A DNA stretch of 7,445 nucleotides from Parcubacteria group bacterium. Lineage in GTDB: Bacteria; Patescibacteriota; Minisyncoccia; Phycocordibacterales; UBA12088. The position numbers were made by a program, and so were the translations under genes. Position 1 is the stretch's first letter; each line of letters starts with the position of its first letter. The notes beneath the pieces are model-generated. The model was not told where the DNA came from. It saw only the letters and a program-made list of their open reading frames with translations, and searched no databases. Positions 1 through 5,216 of this stretch are shown here, piece after piece. The DNA lies in NCBI GenBank assembly GCA_021731325.1, contig JAKFXP010000049.1:1-7445 (forward strand), given 5' to 3'.

Positions 1-2
1 AG

Positions 3-191
3 AAAGGGATTGAAGCACAAGCAATACTTCGGACATTACTCATCACGCTCAAACAACACACTCCGCGGTACGTGAGTAAGAAAGAGAGTGACATCTTGAC
101 CTCGTTAGTGCATACGCTCATTACCACCATTGGAGCTACACACAAACTTCCTCGTGTAAAAGAGGGTGAAGAAAAAATGGATGGTGATTGA
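3..191 (+). CDS. C-terminal end of an unrecognised protein (5' truncated)
   Basis: The frame is open from the window edge to a TGA at 189-191, giving the last 62 residues of a protein that begins outside the window. The visible part starts KGIEAQAILRTLL and ends in a highly charged tail, VKEGEEKMDGD. The middle looks helical (ILTSLVHTLITTIGA), with no membrane segment long or hydrophobic enough to call and no catalytic motif I recognise. It lies 58 bases upstream of the next gene on the same strand, so the two could be co-transcribed. It could be spurious, but the continuous open frame and normal composition favour a real gene end. No function is assigned. Confidence 0.5.
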   Translation, partial: KGIEAQAILRTLLITLKQHTPRYVSKKESDILTSLVHTLITTIGATHKLPRVKEGEEKMDGD

Positions 192-211
192 CAATACACT
201 GGTCAGGCGTA

Positions 212-224
212 CCATAGACTATGG
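212..224. repeat. Perfect 6-1-6 inverted repeat upstream of the membrane protein
   Basis: CCATAG-A-CTATGG is a perfect dyad with a one-base centre, lying 15 bases before the SD of the gene at 250. A consensus -35-like TTGACA sits at 188-193, but no good -10 lies at the right distance. The dyad falls where a -10 and transcription start would be, as an operator would. A one-base centre makes an RNA hairpin of the full stem impossible, so a DNA-binding site is the likelier reading. No regulator is identified. Confidence 0.3.
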
Positions 225-249
225 ATTTCATTCCTAACGGAGGTGCGTC

Positions 250-732
250 ATGCACATGTTCAAAGTAGTCTGGTTAGTGGTAGCCTTGAGTTCAATGGTG
301 TGTTACAAACACATGCATATCAAGTTGAATATCTTTCAACGAACAGCATTTCTTTCGATTGGCGTTATTGCAACAGAATTGTATGTACCTCAGCTTGCAC
401 GAGAATACGACCAGTATGGCATCCTTATTGGTATGGTGCTTGGGAGCATCACTACCGTTGCATGTTTCTGCATCAAACACCTCCGTACGATAATCGCACG
501 GAGCAAGATTGAATCTTCGGAAGAAGCAACATTACTTGCGACGATATCGATTTTGATTGCGTGGTGCATCTTGGCCGTCTGGATAGATGCACCAGCACCT
601 ATTTCGGTCATATGGACTGATGATGCGTTCTGTGGGGCGTTCGTCGCCATTGTTTTTGGTTCATTTTTTTCGGCACGACAAATTTGGTCGGTCGAACAAG
701 CGGCGCGCGCAGTGCGCCAAAACATACAGTAA
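250..732 (+). CDS. Hypothetical multi-pass membrane protein, 160 residues
   Basis: I do not recognise the family. The ATG at 250 is preceded by a strong SD, GGAGGT (239-244), five bases upstream; a second ATG at codon 3 is worse spaced. The protein shows hydrophobic stretches at about residues 5-19, 32-48, 57-76, 94-112 and 126-141, suggesting four or five membrane passes. Short basic patches (KHLRTIIARSK at about 76-86) and an amphipathic, basic C-terminal tail (about 142-160) may lie on the cytoplasmic side. Cysteines occur in several of these segments (C18, C72, C74, C106, C128) without a recognisable metal motif. The gene ends at a hairpin terminator four bases after its stop, so it is the last gene of its transcript. 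The opposite strand has a 147-codon open frame here, but that frame runs through the terminator. The SD and the membrane pattern favour the plus strand. Confidence 0.72.
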   Translation: MHMFKVVWLVVALSSMVCYKHMHIKLNIFQRTAFLSIGVIATELYVPQLAREYDQYGILIGMVLGSITTVACFCIKHLRTIIARSKIESSEEATLLATISILIAWCILAVWIDAPAPISVIWTDDAFCGAFVAIVFGSFFSARQIWSVEQAARAVRQNIQ

Positions 733-735
733 TAC

Positions 736-761
736 AAACGCGGGTGCCGAGCCCGCGTTTT
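736..761 (+). terminator. Rho-independent terminator after the membrane protein
   Basis: A nine-base-pair GC-rich stem (AAACGCGGG at 736-744 with CCCGCGTTT at 752-760) encloses a seven-base loop and runs into a short T tract (758-761). It starts four bases after the stop codon at 730-732. The 3' arm overlaps the -35 element of the next predicted promoter. Confidence 0.8.
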
Positions 762-788
762 GACATTTACAGTATGTTGTAGTATTGT
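760..788 (+). promoter_or_regulatory. Sigma70-like promoter for the Nudix-cupin gene
   Basis: A perfect -35 TTGACA (760-765) is separated by 17 bases from TATTGT (783-788), which matches four of six consensus -10 positions. A start near 795 would give a leader of about 55 bases before the ATG at 850. The -35 begins in the T tract of the preceding terminator, a compact arrangement. The -10 is only fair, so start-site mapping is needed. Confidence 0.5.
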
Positions 789-796
789 CGTGAGGG

Positions 797-817
797 GCTC
801 CATACGGAGCATTTTTT
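797..817 (+). terminator. Short hairpin with T6 in the leader of the Nudix-cupin gene
   Basis: GCTCC (797-801) and GGAGC (806-810) form a five-base-pair stem with a four-base loop, followed by A and six T residues (812-817). It has the shape of a small intrinsic terminator. It lies 33 bases before the gene's start codon and begins almost exactly at the transcription start predicted from the promoter at 760-788. It could be a back-up terminator for the upstream unit, an attenuator, or a 5' stabilising hairpin. The sequence alone does not decide between these. Confidence 0.45.
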
Positions 818-849
818 GTTCATTAAAAATCAAAAGCGAGGTATCAATT

Positions 850-1794
850 ATGAACCAGTCAACATTGGTCTGTGCGTACGAAGAATCATACAGTAGAGGT
901 ATTGAACGGATAAGACTCTCAGATTATGACTATGGTCGTGCGTTGCAGAGTATCGTTCCTGCTACAGTGGATGTAGTCGTGGTGGATCGGGTAAAAGAAC
1001 TTTTTTATCTTGCTCAGCGCGTCATAAAACCAATGGAGGGTTGGTGGTGGATGGGTGGTCGCATGTATCCAGATGAGACACCACACACAGCTATTCTGAG
1101 AAAATTCCGTGAGGAAACTTCCGTGTCTATTGATCCCGATCGCCTCATGCACGCTGCGGTATTTAATTACCGATGGAAAGACAGGGAACAGGAGCCACAA
1201 GATATCGGTTGTCAGACCATAGCACACGTCTTTGCGTATGACGCCACCGATGAAGAACGTGAACGTATCGCAACAGGGTTATGTACTACTGAGTATGCAC
1301 CTACCGGAACACTTCGCCATTTTAACCGTGAGGAATTGATCCGTGAGGGTGTGCACCAAGCAGTACTCGATTTATATACCCATCTCTTTCCATCAGTCGA
1401 GTCGGTTGAGTGCGATGTGCTCGAGCGTGTGTCTTCGGACCCGCGCCGTGACCTATACGAATACACCTTTAGACAAGGTACCTTTAATCATTTTTACATT
1501 AAGCAGAGTGACTTGCCTCTTGGTAACCATTTTCACAGAAGTAAATTTGAAGTGTTCTATTTCCTCAAAGGAGGAGGGGTGATTCACACGGTACCGATGA
1601 GAGTAGATGGTACATATGATCAAGAAGATATTCTGATGCATACGGTCACAGCAGGGACCGTTATACGCATCCCACCAAGACAAGTACATCGATTTGATCT
1701 TCATAGCGACACGGAGTTTGTTGCTTATTCGTCCGAGTGTTTTAATCCTGCCGATATGATTACGTGCATGCTGAACGTTACGCACGCACGATAG
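850..1794 (+). CDS. Nudix hydrolase (GDP-mannose hydrolase-like) fused to a sugar-type cupin
   Basis: This 314-residue protein has two domains. Residues about 36-180 are a Nudix domain. The GWWWMGGR stretch (64-71) resembles the tryptophan-and-GGR region of GDP-mannose mannosyl hydrolases. The Nudix box spans 70-92: G70, E76, R84, E88 and E89 are kept, but K85 replaces the usual E of RE and S91 replaces the usual G. Residues about 190-310 are a cupin with metal-ligand candidates H227, H229, E234 and H280. The GNHFH motif and the late ECFNPAD stretch resemble the cupin tails of CapF/WxcM-type sugar-modifying proteins. The frame is open back to a TTG at 760, but that lies inside the terminator; the ATG at 850 has SD GAGG (838-841) eight bases upstream. 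Classical Gmm proteins are about 160 residues, so the cupin is an added domain. With gmd and fcl nearby, a nucleotide sugar is the inferred substrate; the exact reaction is unknown. Confidence 0.82.
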   Translation: MNQSTLVCAYEESYSRGIERIRLSDYDYGRALQSIVPATVDVVVVDRVKELFYLAQRVIKPMEGWWWMGGRMYPDETPHTAILRKFREETSVSIDPDRLMHAAVFNYRWKDREQEPQDIGCQTIAHVFAYDATDEERERIATGLCTTEYAPTGTLRHFNREELIREGVHQAVLDLYTHLFPSVESVECDVLERVSSDPRRDLYEYTFRQGTFNHFYIKQSDLPLGNHFHRSKFEVFYFLKGGGVIHTVPMRVDGTYDQEDILMHTVTAGTVIRIPPRQVHRFDLHSDTEFVAYSSECFNPADMITCMLNVTHAR

Positions 1795-1803
1795 AGGTCT
1801 CTG

Positions 1804-1833
1804 CAAGCCCCACTATATGGTAGGGCTTGTTTT
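1804..1833 (+). terminator. Rho-independent terminator after the Nudix-cupin gene
   Basis: CAAGCCC (1804-1810) pairs with GGGCTTG (1823-1829) and is followed directly by TTTT (1830-1833). The 12-base loop can pair further (A1812-T1821, C1813-G1820). It begins ten bases after the stop codon, so the Nudix-cupin gene appears to be its own transcription unit. Confidence 0.85.
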
Positions 1834-1917
1834 AGTATTACGAGCATGTCCAGTCGTTTTGTGTCGTCGAAAGGAAAAAAGAAATGGCCTCTACACTATA
1901 ACCAACCTTTGCAGTGA

Positions 1918-1930
1918 CCTGTGACACAGG
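1918..1930. repeat. Perfect 6-1-6 inverted repeat CCTGTG-A-CACAGG
   Basis: This perfect dyad with a single central A has the same architecture as the one at 212-224, including CC and GG at the ends and A at the centre, though the inner bases differ. It sits about 200 bases upstream of the glycosyltransferase start. A dimeric regulator site is possible, but chance is not excluded. Confidence 0.25.
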
Positions 1931-1951
1931 GGTAGATCGGCAGTAGGGTTA

Positions 1952-1961
1952 ATCGTACGAT
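1952..1961. repeat. Ten-base perfect palindrome ATCGTACGAT
   Basis: A gapless ten-base palindrome 22 bases after the dyad at 1918-1930. It is the kind of element bound by a dimeric protein, but no partner is visible in the window. Confidence 0.2.
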
Positions 1962-2031
1962 AAGTCGTGAGAGTATGTACCCTCCGTGCTCTTGAACATG
2001 GGCTTCAGCGGTGTCCACTATACCGGGAGCG

Positions 2032-2060
2032 TTGGTGTGCTGAATCTGGTACACTATGAG
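2032..2060 (+). promoter_or_regulatory. Weak candidate promoter for the glycosyltransferase gene
   Basis: TTGGTG (2032-2037) and TATGAG (2055-2060) are separated by 17 bases and match three and four of the six sigma70 consensus positions. A start near 2067 would fall inside the inverted repeat at 2063-2086. The match is weak. TAGTAT at 2122-2127, close to the ATG, is an alternative -10 that would give an almost leaderless transcript. Confidence 0.22.
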
Positions 2061-2062
2061 GT

Positions 2063-2086
2063 ACGAATAAGTATCACCCTATTCGT
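2063..2086. repeat. Seven-bp inverted repeat upstream of the glycosyltransferase
   Basis: ACGAATA (2063-2069) pairs perfectly with TATTCGT (2080-2086) across a ten-base loop. No T run follows, so it is not a typical terminator. It overlaps the predicted transcription start of the weak promoter at 2032-2060 and could be an operator or a 5' leader hairpin. Confidence 0.35.
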
Positions 2087-2131
2087 TTCGTTACGGTGTG
2101 TATTTAGTATTTACCAAGCAATAGTATAGGT

Positions 2132-3184
2132 ATGAAAAAGGTCCTCTATTTTGGTTTATTCGATCCGAACTTTTCTCGAAATAAGGTGTATGTTGACGGG
2201 CTCCGACAAAACGGGGTCGAGGTCACCATATGCACTGATACGGCACCAGGTTTTAAGAAGTATTGGAACCTTTTTTGGAAACATTGGGCACTTCGTAATC
2301 AGTATGATCTGATGATTGTTGGGTACCCGGGATACATCGTCGTGCCGTTTGCAAAGCTCATTACGCATAAGAAGGTTATATTTGATGCATTGTGTTCGTA
2401 CTATGAGTCGGCGATACTTTCTCGCGATGCGCACAAGGACATACCGTTTCGCAAAACCTACACGCACCTCATCGACTGGTTCGCCACAAGGTGTGCCGAC
2501 ACGATCCTCGTTGAGACCAAAGCGCAGAAAGAATACTTCGAGCACGTGCTCGGCGTACGGGAGGGGAAGTGTGTGGTCGTGTACACCGGTGTTGATGAGT
2601 CGATATTTGCCCTCGACCGCACGGTCAAAAAGTTTGACCGTTTTACGGTACTGTTCCGCGGTCGCATCACGCACGAAGCGGGTGCGGAGTATGTGTTGCA
2701 AGCCGCAAAGCTGCTTGAGAACGAGCAGGTCGATTTTCTTATCATTGGATATGGATGGAATACCGAAATGGAGCGGTTTAATGCGGTCATGGAAGAATTG
2801 AAGCCTATGAATATCACACACATTGCCAAGCAGTTGCCGTTTGAGGAGTTGGTGCCGATGGTGCAAAAGTGCCATATTGCGCTCGGACAGTTTGCCGACC
2901 ATGAGCGCCTGCAGCGTACCATACCGCACAAAGCGTTCGAGGCGCTTGCTCTCGAACTACCCTATATCACCGCACGTGCCGAGGGAGTGAGTGAGATCTT
3001 TACGGATGGCGAGACGTGTCTCATGGTCAATCCGGCGAGCGGGGAAGATATTGCAGAAAAGATACGAATACTCAAAAAGAGCGAGGAAAAATGTACAGCA
3101 TTGGCAATCAAGGGACGGGCGCTCTATGACAAGCAGTTTGCGGTTCGATCGATTGTTGCGCCGATAATCGACCTGATACCATAA
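2132..3184 (+). CDS. GT-B fold glycosyltransferase, GT4-like
   Basis: This 350-residue protein has the length and two-domain plan of GT4 glycosyltransferases, cytoplasmic or membrane-associated enzymes that move a sugar from a nucleotide donor to a growing glycan. The N-terminal acceptor half starts at MKKVLYFGLF. The linker has VVYTGVDESIF (149-159), a GT4 signature. The donor half opens with LFRGRITHEAGAEYVLQAA (174-192), where A183 stands where many relatives have lysine. It continues with the donor-site block TIPHKAFEALALELPYIT (263-280) and EGVSEIF (284-290). The classic E-x7-E spacing is not evident; this subgroup has the PxKxFEALA form instead. The ATG has no proper SD, only AGG at 2128-2130, one base before the start codon. 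It is alone on its strand between two terminators. Nearby gmd and fcl make GDP-fucose or a related sugar a possible donor, but specificity cannot be read from the sequence. Confidence 0.88.
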   Translation: MKKVLYFGLFDPNFSRNKVYVDGLRQNGVEVTICTDTAPGFKKYWNLFWKHWALRNQYDLMIVGYPGYIVVPFAKLITHKKVIFDALCSYYESAILSRDAHKDIPFRKTYTHLIDWFATRCADTILVETKAQKEYFEHVLGVREGKCVVVYTGVDESIFALDRTVKKFDRFTVLFRGRITHEAGAEYVLQAAKLLENEQVDFLIIGYGWNTEMERFNAVMEELKPMNITHIAKQLPFEELVPMVQKCHIALGQFADHERLQRTIPHKAFEALALELPYITARAEGVSEIFTDGETCLMVNPASGEDIAEKIRILKKSEEKCTALAIKGRALYDKQFAVRSIVAPIIDLIP

Positions 3185-3186
3185 AA

Positions 3187-3222
3187 AATGCACCATAGTT
3201 TGTAAAAAAACTATGGTGCATT
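3187..3222. terminator. Bidirectional terminator between convergent genes
   Basis: A perfect 15-bp stem (3187-3201 with 3208-3222, core GCACCATAG) has a six-base loop. It starts two bases after the stop codon of the plus-strand glycosyltransferase and lies 27 bases past the end of the minus-strand Nudix gene. On the minus strand the stem is followed by TTTT, giving a good intrinsic terminator; on the plus strand it is followed by the T-richer TGTATTGT. It most likely serves both genes. Confidence 0.85.
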
Positions 3223-3249
3223 GTATTGTCGGTTTCGGCTGTCTGGCAG

Positions 3250-3930
3250 TTATGTCCAGCAGAGTTTTTTTAGTGCAACGAGCGCTTTGTAGGCGCACGA
3301 CACCGCACTTGTTTCAACAAATAGACTTGAATCCAAGACATCGCGGAATTCTTCGATTGGTACCAAGATGGTCTCCATAATCTCATTTGGGTTAGGGCTT
3401 CGTGCGTCTTGCAAACGCACAAGATCTTCCGCAAGATATAGGTATGCAGGCAATCCATGGTCGAGAGGTCCTGCGCCACGGTATTTGCCGGTCTCAATAA
3501 GGTCAAATCCAAGGTAGCTCCACTTTCCGGCACCATACCCTGTTTCTTTCAGAAACGAATCTTTTGCACGTTCGGTGATAACTTCTAACGGTGTGCCTGG
3601 ATCAACTTTACCAATACCGCCCGGGGGTAATTCCCAGCCGGCTTTATTTATACCTGGTTTCCACTGACAAAGTGTGATTACGTACTGACCAACATCAGTG
3701 TCTGGATAGTCGCCATTGCGCAGGTTGACGACCCCAAACACAACTACCCACCCGAAACTTCTAATCAACGAGGTATAGTCTTCAACTCCATTACCTGTTT
3801 CAAGTTTGTAGTTAAGTGCTTGTCCAAAAAATGGGATCTTTGCGCCAAGTTCCGATGTGCCAACTAGAGGCCACCCCGCAAAACGCTTTTCAGCTGCGAG
3901 TGCTTTAAATCTTTCTATTGCAGATGACAT
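3250..3930 (-). CDS. Nudix-superfamily protein with a degenerate Nudix box
   Basis: This 226-residue protein has the frame of ADP-ribose-pyrophosphatase-like Nudix hydrolases: a beta-rich N-terminal part, WELPPGG (99-105), a Nudix-box region (about 110-132) and a C-terminal EEF segment (193-195). The box is altered. E116 and E129 are kept, but the usual R-E pair is D124-S125, the first E of the EE pair is K128, and the leading G is D110; T130-G131 is normal. These glutamates normally bind the catalytic Mg2+, so activity may be reduced, altered or lost. Its cytoplasmic role (nucleotide-diphosphate-sugar or ADP-ribose cleavage, or ligand binding) is not resolved. The ATG has a good SD, AGGAG on the minus strand (plus-strand CTCCT at 3937-3941), six bases upstream. 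It is divergent from gmd and ends against the shared terminator at 3187-3222. It is not a copy of the Nudix domain at 850-1794; lengths and motifs differ. Confidence 0.85.
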   Translation of the reverse strand: MSSAIERFKALAAEKRFAGWPLVGTSELGAKIPFFGQALNYKLETGNGVEDYTSLIRSFGWVVVFGVVNLRNGDYPDTDVGQYVITLCQWKPGINKAGWELPPGGIGKVDPGTPLEVITERAKDSFLKETGYGAGKWSYLGFDLIETGKYRGAGPLDHGLPAYLYLAEDLVRLQDARSPNPNEIMETILVPIEEFRDVLDSSLFVETSAVSCAYKALVALKKLCWT

Positions 3931-3968
3931 CGCTGTCTCCTAATTCGTAATGAGCAAGTGTGTTGCAA

Positions 3969-3983
3969 TGCGAGAGTATCGCA
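3969..3983. repeat. Five-bp inverted repeat in the divergent promoter region
   Basis: TGCGA (3969-3973) and TCGCA (3979-3983) flank GAGTA. It lies about 40 bases upstream of the minus-strand Nudix start codon and would be in its leader or promoter. It is short enough to be chance, but an operator is possible. Confidence 0.2.
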
Positions 3984-4042
3984 ACGGTTTACATTTAGTA
4001 CGGTTACCAAAATGCCATATGCACTCTACCTTGTACAGTACA

Positions 4043-4072
4043 TTGACAACAAGCAGTTATTTGTTGTATTAA
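4043..4072 (+). promoter_or_regulatory. Candidate sigma70-like promoter for gmd-fcl
   Basis: A consensus -35 TTGACA (4043-4048) is followed after 18 bases by TATTAA (4067-4072), matching four of six -10 positions. A start near 4079 would give a leader of about 85 bases that contains both competing hairpins at 4133-4157. It is the best plus-strand promoter candidate I found in the 233-base divergent gap. I did not find a clear promoter for the minus-strand gene. Confidence 0.45.
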
Positions 4073-4132
4073 CGAACGCCCGTACGGTTACTGCCCAACA
4101 CTATTTTTGTTTTCGCCACTTCCGTAGTGTGG

Positions 4133-4157
4133 ACACACGTGGTACCGTGTGTACCAC
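4133..4157 (+). promoter_or_regulatory. Two mutually exclusive hairpins just before the gmd start
   Basis: Hairpin A pairs ACACACG (4133-4139) with CGTGTGT (4146-4152) around a six-base loop. Hairpin B pairs GTGGTAC (4139-4145) with GTACCAC (4151-4157) around a five-base loop. They share bases and cannot form together. Hairpin B ends six bases before the gmd ATG, where an SD would be; no SD is visible. This could be translational control or a dyad bound as DNA by a regulator. No known riboswitch or attenuator class is recognised. Confidence 0.4.
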
Positions 4158-4163
4158 AATAAT

Positions 4164-5216
4164 ATGAAAAGAGCGCTCATCACGGGTATTACGGGTCAGG
4201 ACGGGTCGTATTTGGCAGAACTCCTGCTTGCGAAGGGGTACGAGGTGCACGGCATCATGCGCCGTTCTAGCTCATTCAATACCGAACGTATTGATCATGT
4301 ATATCAAGATCCTCATATCAGTGGTGCGCATCTCAAACTTCATTTTGGCGATCTTACCGACGGGAGTAGTTTGCGACGGGTGCTTGAAAAAGCGCAACCC
4401 GATGAGGTATACCATCTTGGTGCCCAGAGCCACGTGCGGGTGAGTTTCGACATGCCGGAGTATACCGGTGATGTAACCGGCCTTGGTACCCTGCGATTGC
4501 TTGAGGCCATGCGCGACGCTAAGATACCGGCAAAATTCTATCAAGCATCATCGAGTGAAATGTTTGGTAATCCCCCCGCACTCCCCATTAACGAACTTAC
4601 TCCATTTCACCCTCGATCCCCGTACGGGTGCGCAAAAGTATTTTCATACTGGCTCGCACGCAACTACCGCGAGAGCTATGGCATGTTTACCGTAAACGGT
4701 ATTCTCTTTAATCATGAAAGTCCTCGGCGAGGTCCTACATTTGTGACCCGCAAAATAACCCGTGGATTGGCGCGTATCAAACTCGGCAAAGACGACAAGC
4801 TCTTTTTAGGTAATCTTGACGCGCGTCGTGACTGGGGGTTTGCAAAGGATTATGTTGAAGCAATGTGGCGCATGTTGCAGCAACCAGAACCCGATGATTA
4901 TGTTGTTGCGACTAACGAAACACATTCGGTACGTGAATTTTGTGAAGTGGCGTGCACGTACTTCGGCTATACGTTAGAATGGATCGGTAAGGGTGTCGAG
5001 GAGCGAGGCATTGATACCAAGACAGGCAAAGTATTGATACAGGTTGATTCACGGTACTATCGTCCCGCTGAAATCGACACCCTCTTGGGCGACTACAGTA
5101 AAGCAAAGCGTATTCTCGGATGGGAACCAACCACCCGATTCCAACAACTCGTAATGCTTATGGCAGACGCCGACCTTGTGCGCGAACAGCATGATAGATA
5201 CATTGAAAAAAGATAG
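4164..5216 (+). CDS. gmd: GDP-mannose 4,6-dehydratase
   Basis: This cytoplasmic short-chain dehydrogenase/reductase converts GDP-D-mannose to GDP-4-keto-6-deoxy-D-mannose, the first step to GDP-L-fucose and related deoxysugars. The 350 residues match the family's usual length. The start MKRALITGITGQDGSYLAE carries the NADP-binding GxxGxxG (G8, G11, G14). The catalytic set is complete: S130 (threonine in the E. coli enzyme), E132, Y154 and K158 in YGCAK. The family stretch NHESPRRG is at 183-190, and RPAEIDTLLGD (300-310) near the C-terminus is typical. The frame extends upstream to a GTG at 4149, but family alignment supports the ATG at 4164. There is no SD; a hairpin ends six bases upstream. 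The 3' end overlaps the next gene by 26 bases, so the two are almost certainly one operon. Confidence 0.96.
   Translation: MKRALITGITGQDGSYLAELLLAKGYEVHGIMRRSSSFNTERIDHVYQDPHISGAHLKLHFGDLTDGSSLRRVLEKAQPDEVYHLGAQSHVRVSFDMPEYTGDVTGLGTLRLLEAMRDAKIPAKFYQASSSEMFGNPPALPINELTPFHPRSPYGCAKVFSYWLARNYRESYGMFTVNGILFNHESPRRGPTFVTRKITRGLARIKLGKDDKLFLGNLDARRDWGFAKDYVEAMWRMLQQPEPDDYVVATNETHSVREFCEVACTYFGYTLEWIGKGVEERGIDTKTGKVLIQVDSRYYRPAEIDTLLGDYSKAKRILGWEPTTRFQQLVMLMADADLVREQHDRYIEKR

Larger units (their letters stand above)
1834..2131. other. Non-coding gap of about 300 bases with several inverted repeats
   Basis: No convincing protein-coding frame is present. The only start with a good SD (AAGGA at 1871-1875 before the ATG at 1884) stops after five codons. 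The gap holds two palindromes (1918-1930 and 1952-1961), a 7-bp hairpin (2063-2086) and repeated CACTAT words (1894, 2016, 2052, with one more at 1811 in the terminator loop). No tRNA arms or riboswitch core were recognised. It may be the control region of the glycosyltransferase gene, a small RNA, or the remnant of a lost gene. Confidence 0.5.

Noticed and set aside
188..218. TTGACA at 188-193 as promoter for the membrane protein
   Set aside because: No hexamer 16-18 bases downstream resembles a -10; the best candidates are too far away or match poorly.
390..833. 147-codon open frame on the minus strand
   Set aside because: It lies over the 160-residue membrane protein, runs through its terminator and the next promoter, and shows no recognisable domain.
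760..849. N-terminal extension of the Nudix-cupin frame from a TTG
   Set aside because: The TTG is part of the -35 and terminator T tract, the extra residues are unlike the domain, and the ATG at 850 has a proper SD.
1884..1901. Five-codon frame with an AAGGA SD (possible leader peptide)
   Set aside because: It has no run of regulatory codons and no attenuator structure right after it; a frame this short is easily chance.
1834..2131. Possible tRNA or known riboswitch in the long gap
   Set aside because: No T-arm motif, cloverleaf pairing or recognisable riboswitch core was found by eye.
2156..2929. 257-codon open frame on the minus strand
   Set aside because: It is the antisense shadow of a clear GT4-like glycosyltransferase and has no domain signature of its own.
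4149..4163. GTG start giving gmd five extra residues
   Set aside because: The GTG sits inside the hairpins, has no SD, and Gmd proteins begin at the MKxALITGITG position encoded from 4164.
3958..4167. 69-codon plus-strand frame in the divergent gap
   Set aside because: It has a non-ATG start, no SD, covers the promoter and hairpins, and overlaps the gmd start; the composition looks random.
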